Shown here: positions 19,826 through 31,960 of the stretch, piece by piece
Position numbering within the stretch: the stretch's first letter is position 1
How the letters are laid out: each line of letters starts with the position of its first letter
Origin: Rhineura floridana
Taxonomy: Eukaryota; Chordata; Lepidosauria; Squamata; Rhineuridae
Reading direction: 5' to 3'
Assembly (NCBI RefSeq): GCF_030035675.1
Contig: NC_084489.1
Location: 20,919,501-20,983,500, forward strand
Length of the DNA stretch: 64,000 bases
Notes under the pieces: model-generated
The model's database searches: none
The model's input: only the letters and a program-made list of their open reading frames with translations
Told to the model about the DNA's origin: nothing
Made by a program: the position numbers and the translations under genes

Positions 19826-22800
19826 TAATTTTATTAAGGAAATTTGCATACTGCCATTCAGCAGACTTCTAGGATGATTTACAGAATAGACTGGCAGTTT
19901 GGAGGGTGAAAGCTTAAGGTGTAAAACATATTTTAGATGCCAGCTGTTTTCCTAGAAATCTGATGTTATAACAATATTTAGAGACTATATGTATATTAAG
20001 TTAATGAAGGCTGGATTGCAGCAAAAGAGAATGGCTATCACTATCTATCTCGAATTTGAAATTCCACTGGGGTAGCTGTTAGGCTACTGCTAGAGACAAA
20101 CAGGCTATTCATCTGAGACAGCATTGCTTTAAGTTTATTTTTAGAAAATGTTGAGAGTTGCACCTAATAAACAATACATTATATATAAAGTTTCAAGCTT
20201 CAGTCTATTGATTCCACATCTGGTTGTTTTGTATGTTTCATTAAAATACTTATCACACAACCTCTTCTTCTGTTTTGTAAAAGGATGGAACTCTGACCCA
20301 GATTTCCTTCCGGCACGCTCAACTGTTTAAACAGAAAAATGTCAGTAAATTAATTTTGTTATAGCTGTAAGTCTTACATTCTTTATCTTATGCTTCAGAA
20401 TGTGGTAAAGCATTTCTACCATGCTTTGGCAAAGTTTGGATCCAAAAAAGAAGACAACAATCAAAACAGTTTGTTCTTCCAATCGTCTATCCAGACACTG
20501 GGACACTTTCCAATTTGGAGAATACATGGATGCATATGAACCAAATTTGGGAGATCACACCATTCTCTGCAGATACTTACTACAAATAGCCTTGAGATGA
20601 CTAACATTTGAGCAAACAGCTAGAGAAGTGACCCAAGTGCCCCTTTTCTTGGCAGGCATATCTGATTCTATAACTTGTAGGCAATATTTAAATGCCAGGA
20701 AACGTTCCAGATATAACATCACTGCATATAAACATGTTAAAGCTCTGGGATCTCACAAAAGTAAATAACTGCAGCAACGTTTGTTAAATTTGTTAGTCGT
20801 TAAAAGTGCTGCAAGACTCTGAGCCCCACTCCTGATGTCCTTTTTATTACATATTCATGATTATTTGTGCTCATGATGCAATTGGGGTGGTCATAAGCAA
20901 TCCTGATTTCAATACTATTTGCACCTGCAAAAGTTTTAGAGTGATCATACTACTTCATTTCTAATTAGTGCATACATATCCTGTAACTTCCATTTTCAGG
21001 CAACAAATGTGGGGGGGGGAGGTTGTCCCACTTTTGTTGTGCAAAAGCTCCTCCAGACAGCAATTATGTGGTAGGATTAGGGAAGCATCTCAGAACAACT
21101 AATAAATCAGAATAAATCCACCACAAATGCACTATTTGCATCAATAACATGTTGCAGAATACACTTCCAATAAACCACCAGTCTGGAGGGACCCATAGAT
21201 TGTTTTTGGATCACCTTTATTTGTCTTATTAACCAAGCTAGTTTGGACAAGCTGAGGCTAAAAAAACACCAAGTTAAATGAAACAAGAATCGCTATTCCT
21301 GAATTAAATTATGCAAAAGGAGGCATCATTGAAATAGCAAAACATACCATTATTTTCTGTAGGATGCAATTGTCTCTGAACATAAAATCTATAGAAAAGA
21401 ATGGGGAAAAAAAGATATTATTCTTGCTTCTAATGTGAGCATGGAATTATTTTATGTTCATTTATTTAGAGTTAAATGTGCATTGTGAATATGGCAGAAA
21501 GTCTATTTCTAAAACACGGCTCAATATAATTTGGCAAAGTCTACCAGTTGTTAAAAGGTAGCCTGAACCTAGAGTAATGAGCTAGATACCGACTGCAGCA
21601 AGGTGAATACAGTAAAAGCATAATTGGTCTGAGAATATGTGAATAGAAATAGGTTTTTTTGTGCATATATCTGCCCTGCTGTTAGCATAAAAGGCAGCCA
21701 ACAGTACCCATATACAACAGTCTGTGCTATAGGTTACTGCAGTGTGTTACATGCAGAGCTGCTGTTGAAGACAATATGGAGACTTCAGTGAGTGCAGTCT
21801 GAAGAAGCTGCGAGAGTACTGATGGAAGCAAATTATTAGAGACACATCTTACTAGTGTTGAAAGAGTCAAATCAGGTGGTTTTGGCTCAGTTTCTAAGCT
21901 AAGTTCAAGATGCTGGTGCTTACTAAAAGAGCTCTCATAGACTGAACACTTCTGGGTACCTGGAGAAGAACACCCATTCCCATATTACTGTGCCCATTCA
22001 ATATGATCATCAGTTGATGTCCTCCTCTAAATGTCCCTGCCATCTCAGGCAAGGGAGGGCAACTGTCAGGAAGAGGGATATTTTTAGCTGTGGCACCCCC
22101 ATCTCTGGAATTCTGTCCCTTCATGGCTTTTTTTTTTTGGTGGGGGCACCATGCAAAGCCTTTTTGATTCTTGTAGGCTTTTTTCAAACCCTCTAAAGAA
22201 CTTTTACATTTTTTAAAAAAATGCTGCTTTAGTTTTAGCTGATGTTTGACTTTCGTACTGTTATGCTTTGTATCACATTATTTCTAGATCTTGAAAATAA
22301 TTTATTGTGGATTGTACAGACATTCCTTAAATAATCAGACTGGACTGGCTAACAAATGCTCATCACTCTCAACTTTGACATTCCCAAATATCTCCCCCCC
22401 CCAGGGGCAGCAGGCACTGAATGTAATGGAGTACCCCCTTCCCCCTCTAACAGATGATCAGGAAGGCAGAACTGATAACATCCCCTTAGGCAGGCTACAG
22501 AAGGATTCCACACATACAGAAACAATTGGCATTCTGCTTTCTGCTACAGTCTTCAATCCCTGCATGGGGACCTGTGCGTACACACAAGCGTTAAGTTTCT
22601 TCTCTAACATGGAAAGACAAGAATGCAATATAACTGACTAAAACTCAAGACCTATTTCTTTCTGCAACAGTCCATCTGCTGTGTAGTAAAGTCCAGAATG
22701 TTTTCAATACCTACCTTTTAGTTCAACTCCTATTAATGACATTAATACTTGAACGTCAGCACAATACGCAGAAAAATCTAAAGATTTCTATTAAACATTG

Positions 22801-24207
22801 TGCTTTGCCACAAGGAGTCACTGTTGTTCCAACCATGGAGAGAACAGGGAAGTAGGGCATGTTCTTAAGGACCTCTTCATGACTGTTTATACATTTGATC
22901 TTAAAAACAACAGAGCCAAGCCATTTATAGTATTTTAGGCATTAGGATATTCACATAACACAAGCTTTCATACTGCCCATAAACACACAAACACAGTCTC
23001 TTATTCCTATGTGCTAACAGAATATGTTTGTATCTGCATGTAACCTTATCTGACATTTATGTAATAGAAAAGTTGCCATGGTAGGGTCATGGAGGTGGGA
23101 GCGGAAGAGCATTGAGGAGCAAGAAAATGGCCAGTGGGGAAACAGTTAAGCACGTCCACCCCCGCCGGCTCTTCTGGTCTTGATCACAGATTCTCAAGGC
23201 TGATTTTTTATTTTATTTGAGGGGTTGGGAGTAGAATCAGGATACACCACTGTGTGTAAAAAGAGCCTGACACTTAAACTAGAGCACATGGATTCATGTC
23301 TCTCAGTTAGCCTTTAAAAAGCTTAGATTCATATATCTCAAGTGATTAATACATATAAAACTGATTTAAAAGATTTATGTTTATCCCATACCTGCCTATG
23401 TTTCACTCACACAGATGAAAATACTATCACTTCTGTTTTTTGCCCCCCTGGCAGTTACGCTATGGAATGTTGCAGGGCACTATTTTATCCATATCTGTAT
23501 GAAGCCATTGAGAGTCGTCTTTTGGGTCACAAGACAGGTTAGCTGAGCGACATAATGGAAGGCAAAGGAAAAGCTCACCAACACCCCCTTCCCTCTCAGG
23601 AAGACCTCAGAGCAACAAAGCCTCCCCCAGCTGTTACATGGGAGACTTCTGGATTCTGAACAATCTGATTATTGGTGAGTGTAACATGCATTAAGCTGCA
23701 AGGGCCAAAGTCCACATTACATCAAAGCAGTGACTGCATTTTAAGAGACCTTATTTTTATTTCCTTACAAAAGAGCTGTGGAAGTCTAAGAGGATTCGGC
23801 CACGGCACCTGACAAAGGGGACTAGGCTTCTCTCTCTCTCTTGCCATGGGCGGCGCCTCCTGAACTACCATCTGTTGCAGGAGGAAAACTGCCCAATAGC
23901 GGCTTTCTTCTTATGGCAAAAAAAGCAGCTGGGGTGGGGGAGGAGAGAGTGGACACAGTGGTCCCAATCCTGAACCCCCTCATCTACAGTTGCTATTATA
24001 AAAACAAAACAATAACAATCATGCTTCATGCAATCACATATTTGACAAAACCGATCGTTTAGCCCTAATATTCTTAAGTGAGCCATGTCTACAATTGCCC
24101 TGATCTACTTCACCAACATTGTTAATTTTTGTGGTTTTCAGTGTTCTAATTTTGAGTGTGAGTATGAGAGGAGGGGAGGCTAATTTTTCCATAGGTATAG
24201 AAAAAAT
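19826..24207. other. Intergenic, mostly unrecognised
   Basis: Apart from the MITE-like element at 20.8-21.2 kb I identify no gene, RNA or repeat. Frames such as 22,291-22,641 lack any known domain. Confidence 0.4.
20828..21195. repeat. MITE-like element with CTCC..GAC inverted ends
   Basis: The left end (CTCCTGATGTCC) and right end (CCACCAGTCTGGAGG) are roughly inverted. The interior shares diverged blocks with 12,670-12,840. The boundaries are approximate. Confidence 0.4.
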
Positions 24208-24248
24208 ATGATTAATGTCATGATTCACACCACCATTCATGAAGATGA
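24208..24248 (+). repeat. 41-bp exact direct repeat, copy 1
   Basis: The 41 bases here recur exactly at 25,655-25,695, a spacing of 1,447 bp. They start ATGATTAATGTCATG and end GAAGATGA. Confidence 0.85.
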
Positions 24249-25654
24249 GTTACTCTATGTCTGGTCTTGAGTCCTTAATTGAACATTAATCATATTACTC
24301 TGTCAACTAGGAGTGAATAGCAGGCAGGAGACAAGTATGACAGAGGATAGAACTGGTACCTCTAAAAAGAAATTAACTGGTCACTTAAAAATCAGTATTC
24401 CGTTGTCATTTCTTTTAGGCTTCCTGCTACAGACTACACAGCTTGCCCTAACAAGCGTACTTCAAATCTCTGGTAAGGAGAGTAATTCCTGTTTCCTTAG
24501 ACTCTTTGTTGTTGAATGGAGTCTGATTCATCAAGGTTATTTAAGTAACAAGTAAGCAGGCACAGACAGAGTGGTATGAGGAAGATGCGTCATACTCAGA
24601 AATCAAAGGAATGCGCTTGCATTTTTTAAAAGGAAAGAATACACTGGTCCTTTCTAAATTAATTTCTGCATAAACTTACTTCGACATCATGCATTTCTTT
24701 AAAAACTATCCAGTTCCAAAAGGAGCAGTCAAGTTTATACCTCAATATCCACCAATCACAATTTTCTGCCTAAATCTGGTGCTTCTGTTTAACCAAGTTG
24801 GAACTTGTGGGTACTGTCATCACATGGATCACAATGCTTCCATAAGAAAGAGCAGGCTTTTGCCAGGTCACTCATGTTAATGGGAAAGAAAGTAAAAAAG
24901 AAAAAAGAAAAAGAGAAACACCATGTGCTTGAAGAAAGATTTATCTTAAGTCAGAACCGCTGACTATAGGATGGAAATAGCTATACAAAACAGCCTCCCC
25001 AACAAAGGATTTATTCCAAAATGTGTTGGGTCTGAAATAATTTGCACAGAACTCAAATCGTCAGTGGTTATTCCACCCGGTCATGAAACATTTGTTTAAC
25101 TGTGAAGAATGAGTAACAGAATTTGCTTGTTTTCCTGTTCCCTCTCTCATTCTTTTCATTCCCTCAGAATTTTCTCCGAGAAGATCTAAAGGAGGACTTG
25201 GGACCCTCAGGCCTGGGGGGGAGGGACATGCAGTCCTTCAGGCCTCTCTGTTTGGCCCTTGGGAGTCAGCTCAGGCCACACCGCTTCCCCAACCACACCC
25301 CTCACTAAACCTACACCGCACCCTTCATGAGTCTTTCCACTTGTTTGGAATGTGTCCTTGAACTCCACTAATGCTTCTTGCTTTAGATGGATAGAGAGGA
25401 GTGTGTGAAGAAACTAGCCTATTGTACAAAGATAACATTTACATTGTTGTTCTGCCCACTTTTTCCTCTGGCGCCATCCACTATTGGCATGTGGTCCTCG
25501 GACGTTTTCTGAGAAGGGAATGAGGTCTTTTGGTTGAAAATGGTTCCCTACCCCTGATCTAAAGGGAGGGAATAAAAGTTCTCAAAAGAAGGCCTAACCG
25601 GAATAAACTCCCCTCACATTTTTTGTAAAAAAGAACTTTGCAGGAGTTTCACAG
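24249..25654. other. Segment between the two 41-bp repeats
   Basis: No family is recognised. A plus-strand frame at 24,388-24,475 encodes a signal-peptide-like hydrophobic run followed by a GTAAGG donor-like site, but nothing else supports a gene. Confidence 0.35.
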
Positions 25655-25695
25655 ATGATTAATGTCATGATTCACACCACCATTCATGAAGATGA
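25655..25695 (+). repeat. 41-bp exact direct repeat, copy 2
   Basis: Identical to 24,208-24,248. It could be a long target-site duplication of whatever inserted between, or a small segmental duplication. Confidence 0.85.
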
Positions 25696-25753
25696 ATTTT
25701 GGTGAACTAGAAGGTCAGAAGTAAAACTAAGGAGTATTCCTCATATAAGAGAA

Positions 25754-25935
25754 AATGTAAATGTACTGCCTTCAAGTCGATTCTGACTTATGGCAACCCT
25801 ATGAATAGGGTTTTTATGAGGCTGAGAGGCAGTGACTGTTCCAAGGTCACCCAGTGAGCTTGCTGGGTGGGGATTCGAACCCTGGTCTCCAGGTCATAGT
25901 CCAACACCTTAACCACTACACCACACTGGCTCTCC
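25754..25935 (-). repeat. Sauria-type SINE, full length
   Basis: Read on the minus strand it has a tRNA-like head with box A (TAGTGGTTAAGG) and box B (GGTTCGAATCC), a central part and a BovB-like tail (ATCGACTTGAAGGCA). An 11-bp duplication ATATAAGAGAA flanks it (25,743-25,753 and 25,936-25,946). Confidence 0.9.
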
Positions 25936-26579
25936 ATATAAGAGAAGCTGATCATATTTTCAGCTTTTCAAAATATACAAGCAGTACATAAAAAAATGAA
26001 ATATAGAACAAAACCGGGGGGCACTCTGTCTATCACATGACACCACACATAATCAGGCGATCACACTTCAAAGGAAGTATTGGGACCACATTCAAAGTAT
26101 GCTCCAGATTCTTCCTTTCCAGCCCTGACTTTAATTAAAGTGGTGATTGCAAAGGGAAAGTTTTTCCTTTGCAGAGACAAGCCACAACTGCACAAAAAGA
26201 CTCTTTCACTACAGGAATACCCCAAATAACAGACACTCTTTTAACAGACACTCTCTATAACAGACATTCTCCAACTCCACCATAGCCCACTTAACATACG
26301 TGCGCTTCGCAATAACAGACACTGACAGAACGCCCGAACTTGCGTTCCATGTGTGTTGCGAAGCGTCATCTCCCGTAGTGTCTAGAGCAACTCTGAGCGA
26401 CTGTCCTTTCTCGTCTGGTCTGCTTCATTCTCATTTTCAGTAAATATTCTTTAAATTGTTTAAATTCTTAACTACAGTACAGTACAGTACTGTACTGCGA
26501 CCGGAGCTCTGCCTGCCCCATCCTAGGTCGGCGACAGCAGTGTGTGTGTGTGGGGCACCTCGTGCTCTTTACAGTACTG

Positions 26580-26862
26580 TAGATCCCCCTGATTTCATTT
26601 TATACCTCTCCATTGTCCCCCATTGTCCCATCTTCCTTTCTTGCTTTAATTGTGATAAAAAAAATAAAAAATAAAAGAATTCTTTAGATTCCCGATTTCA
26701 TTTTATACCTCTCCATTGTCCCATCTTCCTTTCCTGCTTTAATTGATTGTGATAAAAAAATAAAAAAATTCTTTAGATCCCCCTTTTTTCATTTTATACC
26801 TCTCCATTGTCCCATTTTATACCTCTCCATTGTCCCATCTTCCTTTCCTGCTTTAACTGAAT
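26580..26862 (+). repeat. Three-copy tandem repeat, about 90-105 bp units
   Basis: Units beginning near 26,580, 26,686 and 26,775 share CATTTTATACCTCTCCATTG, then CATCTTCCTTTC and an AT-rich end. The third unit has an internal partial repeat. It lies in the leader of the Tigger element. Confidence 0.8.
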
Positions 26863-27008
26863 ATTTTCTCTTTCTGCCTATCATTAGTTCTGGCTTTTGC
26901 CACTGCTGGCTTGTGTGTGTGTGGGTGTGTGTGTGTGCATTTCCCTTGCCTTCAGTACAGTACAGGTACTGTAGTACAGTACTGTACAGTATTACATACA
27001 GTACATAA

Positions 27009-27706
27009 TGGCAGATACAAAGAAAAGTCGTAAATCTATCACCTTAGATATGAAGCTTAACATGATTAAACTGTCTGAAGAAGGTGTTTCTCAAGCTGAG
27101 ATAGGCCGAAGGCTAGGCTTCACTTGAGCTACAGTTAACACGGTCATGAAGAGCAAAGAAAAAATTCTTGCAGAAGTGAAGAGTGCTACGCCACTGAACA
27201 CAACAAAAATTAGAAAAAGGGATAGCCTTGTTGCAGACATGGAGAGACTCTTAATAGTTTGGATAGACAATCAGACTGAACGCCAGGTTCCTGTAAGCCA
27301 GACAACGATTCAAAGTAAGGCCTTAAGCCTATTCAATGACCTGAAGGCTAAGAAAGGTGAGGCAGTGAAGGATGCCAAATTTGTTGCAAGCCGTGGATGG
27401 TTTGATAGGTTCAAGAAGAGGTCTAACCTACATAACATCAAAGCGCAAGGAGAGGCAGCTGCTGCAAATACTGAGGCTGCAGAAAGCTATCTACGCAACC
27501 TTGCCAAAATTATTAAAGAGGGAGACTACTCCAAGGAACACATTTTTAATGTGGATGAGATTGGGCTGTTCTGGAAAAAGATGCCTGCAAGAACCTTCAT
27601 TGCAAGAGAGGAGAAAACAATGCCAGGCTACAAGGCAGCCAAAGATAGAATAACCCTTCTGTTAGGTGGCAATGTCTCTGGTACCTTAAAGCTAAAGCCT
27701 ATGCTA
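27009..27706 (+). pseudogene. Tigger1-type transposase (TIGD1-like), interrupted
   Basis: The protein closely follows TIGD1/Tigger1 transposase. The N-terminal CENP-B-like helix-turn-helix runs from KSITLDMKLNMIKLSEEG, the second DNA-binding domain holds RKRDSLVADMERLLIVWI and ASRGWFDRFKKRSNLHNIK, and the DDE catalytic domain begins IFNVDEIGLFWKKMP, with the first Asp in VDE, then KDRITLLLGGN. A single in-frame TGA (27,127-27,129) interrupts the helix-turn-helix part, and otherwise the frame is open for about 230 codons until the L2 insertion removes the rest of the catalytic core. Tigger transposases act on their own inverted repeats at TA targets. This copy cannot, since the later acidic residues are gone. 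The low number of breaks suggests moderate age. Confidence 0.9.
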
Positions 27707-27708
27707 AT

Positions 27709-28335
27709 TTATTTATTTATTGCATTTGTATACCGCCCCATAGCAGAAGCTCTCTGGGCGGTTTACAACAATTAAAAACATTAAAAACAAATACACAAAT
27801 TTAAAAACACATTTTTAAAAAGCAATTTAAAAACACATGCTAAAATGCCTGGGAGAAGAGGAAAGTCTTGACCTGGTGCTGAAAAGATAACCGTGTTGGC
27901 ACTGGGCGCACCTCGTCAGGGGAATCATTCCATAATTTGGGGGCCACCACTGAGAAGGCCCTCTCCCTTGTTGCCAGCCTCCCAGCTTCCCTCCGAGTCA
28001 GCACCCGGAGGAGGGCCTTTGATGTTGGGCGTAGTGTATGGGTGGGTTCATTTCGGGAGAGGCATTCCATCACGTATTATGGTCACAAGCCATGTAAAGC
28101 TTTATAGGTTAAACCAGCACCTTGAATCCAGCTCGGAAACATACAGGCAGCCACTGCAAGCAGGCCAGAATAGGTTTTATATGTTTGAACAGTTTGGTCC
28201 CTTTTACCAATCTGGCCACTGCATATTGTACAAGCTGCAGTTTCCGAACAGTCTTCAAAGGGAGCCCCACGTAGAGGGCATTGCAGTAATCTAACTTGGA
28301 GGTTACCAGGGCATGGACAACTGAAGCCAGGTTAT
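27709..28335 (-). mobile_element. L2 LINE 3' end inserted in the Tigger element
   Basis: The minus-strand frames match the C-terminus of the L2 protein at 53.8-54.3 kb (ASVVHALVTSKLDYCNALYV, LPLKTVRKLQLVQ, RAFSVVAPKLWNDSPDEVR). The 3' tail with TTTA repeats and the GCCCAGAGAGCTTCTGC region lies at the left. It is 5'-truncated at about 28,335. Confidence 0.85.
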
Positions 28336-28857
28336 TCTTGTTCTCATAGAATATAGTTCTCATTTTTCTGTATATGTAAGAAGTTGACATTAAAATGAAC
28401 AAAAAAAAAGGCCACTGTAAAACAAGAGGGAGGTATCAGCATGCTCAAGGGAAATGCAAGGTTTACAGAACTTCAAAAAATATTAAAATGCAAACCTCAG
28501 GAGGTAACCCTGCTCCCATCCCCAAAAGAGCTGAATGAGGCCTGAGCATGTCTAGTAGCCATGGACTGTTCAGATGGAAAAGATAGATTGAAAATGGGTG
28601 GAGGGGCTGGACCTCTAAGCAGAAACACTTACACAGGAAGGATACTGGATAACATTTTGTTGCCATGCCCATTTTTCACCAATAATTCATAACCAATTAC
28701 ACTCACAGCAAACAGCCCCAGAATGGCCCCAGTTTGAACAGAATTCCTGGATTCGTGGTAATCACCAAACAAAAACCAGGGAGTTCAAAACAAGCCCCTT
28801 AATTAAGCACAGCAGTCGCTTAAGATTCAGGTAAGTGGTGATCATTGTAAACACCAT

Positions 28858-28863
28858 TTTATT
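28858..28863 (-). terminator. Candidate distal polyadenylation signal of CDCP1
   Basis: AATAAA on the minus strand about 2.66 kb after the stop codon. A distal site here would give a 3' UTR similar in length to the human one. Confidence 0.3.
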
Positions 28864-30818
28864 TCATTCTGAAAAACTCATACATGTAAAAAGATCTTTA
28901 GCATCAAAATGTCTCTCTGGTGTAACCAGAAAATGCAAAATTAAATAAAACATCTGTGTCAGAGGAATTTAAGAAATTAAAATGTTATAAGCCTTATAAC
29001 ATAAAACTATAGGAGCATAAGACTATGAAAGAGTAACACTGGGAATTTCAGTCATACACAGAAGTGTCACAAATATTTACAAAGATATACAATGAATAAG
29101 TTATTAAATGATCTACAGAAATAATGACAAAAAAGTAGTAATTTGGGGGAAAATAATTACACAACTCCAATTTGATCCTGCAATTCTTATGAAGATTCTA
29201 TGGCATAGTGTTATGCGTGCCAGGAGGCTACAAGAGCTCCCCTACTAGTAAACACAATTCTGTCTTACTGCTATAAAAAATCATTTTGGATATAGTCATG
29301 TTGCCAGGAAATGAGGTTTCATGCAACTTCAGAAGGACAATGTCTAGTGCCATAACATACTCTCACATTTACAAAATAGGCCCAACCTTACAGGACAAAT
29401 TCCATTGCATATGCATTACAAAATTATGTATATTCATTCTGTCTTTGTTTTAGGGTATGGAGACCAAAACCCCACCCATTTCACAACTGTGCAATGGTCT
29501 CATGTTCACTATTTTAACAAAAAGGTGAGCCCCAAGACATTTGACAGATTTCACAATGCAAAAAAAAATTTTTAAGAGGACATCCAGGTATGTCGAATCC
29601 ATACTCATATGTGCAGTTTGTGTAGTTTGTATGTGTAGATGACAAGAGCCAATACACAGACCAGAAGTAATATTAATGTGATAATTAAACATAAATGATG
29701 TAAATTGGGTTAATAGTTTCAACATATATACATTTAAAATACAGAAAGTTAATAGAATTGGGTCATGCAAATTAATATGGATGCAAAAAGTATACTGAAT
29801 GCATTACTTGGAAGGAATCCAGAAAGGCCCTTTGTAAAGTGCAAACACTTCAACGGCTGCCTGTTCATTTCTGACACCTCACCAAAGTGCAGATGTCACT
29901 GCTGAGATTCCCCTGAGTTTCAAGAGCAACTGGTTGAGCAGTGTGGAGGCAGCTGCTTTTGAAAAGGGGGCCTTTGGAAGCCCCATTGCACATACAGAGC
30001 ATCACCAGACAGATTTCTGGATACTATTAACTTTTTTGTGACTAGTTAAAATGCTGCATATAAGCACACATACTCCCACATACTCTACCAGAAATGTCCC
30101 TTGCTCAAGAACTATTGAGATAAATAGGAGTTGTGCAAGAGGTCTTGTGCAACTGTCTATAAGCATATATGCAAACATGAAATGCTAAGATCCACAAAGC
30201 TCAGAGAAAATGCTTTCCCACATAATACCAGCTACTGAATATTTTTGAGTGAAGCCTATGTATGGTGATTATATTCATTCAAGATAAATAATGCTAATCA
30301 AAAATTCAAAAGTTATCTTTCCATTCTTTCCTAACTTGCATTCTGTTTAATCATCACTATGCAAGAATTAATTCACAGTAAGCCACTCACTGCCTCTCTG
30401 GAAGTGTAGCATCACGTGCAAAATTGTGCATGTTCCACAAAGTAGCTCCCATACTCCTCAAAATGAGGTACTTGAATGTACAGGTATGTTTTTGGCCATT
30501 TAGACTGTGAAAGTATTGTTCAGGGCTATGATGGCTGTCCATTTGCATTACCCATGCAAATGGAACTGTTGTTTTCTTTAACTCTGTGCTTTTACATACA
30601 AAGGTAAGTACTTAGCCACTGGTGGTACATACACACAAAACAGATGTATATTTTTACAGCTCTTCAGAGCATAAAGCTATCTGAAAATCAGTGGAGTTCA
30701 AGCCCATACATTATTTTGATATTTTTACATTTAAGTCTGCCATTTTTGCACTTTTGACCAATAAATACAAGGCAACCCATTGCGTAGATTAGCAACAGCT
30801 TTCATGCTGAACGAATAA

Positions 30819-30824
30819 TTTATT
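30819..30824 (-). terminator. Candidate proximal polyadenylation signal of CDCP1
   Basis: AATAAA on the minus strand about 0.7 kb after the stop codon. Its use cannot be judged from sequence alone. Confidence 0.25.
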
Positions 30825-31524
30825 TGCATTAGAACCTTGGCAATACCCTAACTTAGTTTTGAAAGCATCATTGAGGATAATTGGTTAAAAGCACAACATT
30901 GTTTCCATATAAAAGTAGAGTAAAATGAAAGATCTTTAATTGTACATATCATACAATTGATTGAAAACGGAGAGAAGCAGCATTCCTTTTTACAAATAGC
31001 ACAATAATTTTTGCTGCTGAGTTGTGTAGGCACTGTCTATTAAAGAAGTGGTGTAATCCTCAGTAGCATATTAGGAAGGGAACCCATATGGATAATAGAA
31101 GTCATGATCCTATGGAAAGGCTTCAGTTTGGAAAGTTGTCTTTGCGCTATGCCATTCCACCCAAATCCCCCCCCCCATTTTTCATTTTGTAGCATGCCTG
31201 AGATCTTCATAGCCATGTGAGCTCGGCTTCAAGAAACAGGTATCAACAGGCATTTTTGGTAAAGTAATTCTGCAGTTTTGTTTAACATCCGACATGCAGT
31301 CTTTTACCTTTTGAAAAACAAGTCTGTTATTACAAAGACTGAAAATACATCTTTGCTGTCCTTCTCCGTGTTCCAAGTTATTTGCATATCTGCCCAACAT
31401 ACTATGGCAAATACATTGTCCGAGTATGTTCATTCTAAAAACTGAACAGAAACTACAGAAAAGTAGGTGTAAGATTTGGTTTCTAATTTGAACCGTAGAA
31501 GTCAGAAAGTATTAGGTAGAAAAG

Positions 31525-31960
31525 TTATTCCACTGAATTTTCTTGTTCATTCTTCTCAGGCAAGGACTGCCCCACATTTCTATTACCGCTAACATTCACG
31601 TCACCATTGCTCTGGAGTTCTTCTGGTGTGCGGTGTGCAAAGGTATAGTTCTCATTGTCAGTCATTAACATTAATGAAGCGTCCATGTCAGACACTTTGG
31701 ATTCTTTCCTGAATGGAGGTGGGGACGGTGGTGTGGTACTCATGGGCCCAGAAAAAGGCTGGTACACCCCTATCTCAGCATTTTCTGGTTTCATAGAGTT
31801 ATCCAGCAAGTGCCCATAAACCATGGTGTCATCAATAACTGCATAGACATGAGACACATTGGTCTTTCTTCGCTTTTTGAATATGCCCTTTTTTCTAGGC
31901 ATCTGGGTGTTGACATTGGTATTATACACTCCCACCATTGGCATCTGGTTTTCCTTTTTC
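31525..31960 (-). CDS. CDCP1: CDCP1 exon 9: cytoplasmic tail and stop
   Basis: Encodes the intracellular tail after the membrane span. The five tyrosines that correspond to human Y707, Y734, Y743, Y762 and Y806 are all present, in the contexts GVYNTNVN, SHVYAVIDD, TMVYGHLL, GVYQPFSG and NYTFAH. The PPSPP segment, a candidate SH3 ligand, is kept too. The acceptor is a tandem CAGCAG, so the exon may start at 31,960 or 31,963, a difference of one codon with frame unchanged. The stop codon is at 31,525-31,527. Confidence 0.95.

Larger units (their letters stand above)
26212..27708 (+). mobile_element. Tigger1-like (pogo) DNA transposon, 3'-truncated
   Basis: It starts CAGGAATACCCCAAATAACA after a TA at 26,210-26,211 and has repeated AACAGACA motifs typical of the long Tigger leader. 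It carries palindromic GTACAGTACTGTAC runs and the transposase pseudogene at 27,009. It is cut at about 27,708 by an L2 3' end. No 3' inverted repeat was found to the right, so the far part is lost. Confidence 0.8.
28336..31524 (-). other. Probable CDCP1 3' UTR and downstream flank
   Basis: AT-rich DNA follows the CDCP1 stop codon (31,525) with no repeat family recognised. Human CDCP1 has a long 3' UTR of about 3 kb, so much of this is probably transcribed. Frames on either strand are short. Confidence 0.5.

Noticed and set aside
19454-19828. 124-residue plus-strand frame
   Set aside because: The second half is a SINE tail and the first half shows no conserved protein.
24313-24555. Plus-strand frame with a signal-peptide-like run and a donor-like GTAAGG
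   Set aside because: No suitable start codon directly precedes the hydrophobic run, no matching downstream exon was found, and the sequence recalls no known protein.
27840-28073. Minus-strand frame ending VKTFLFSQAF as a gene
   Set aside because: It is the C-terminal end of an L2 LINE protein, matching the copy at 53.8 kb.
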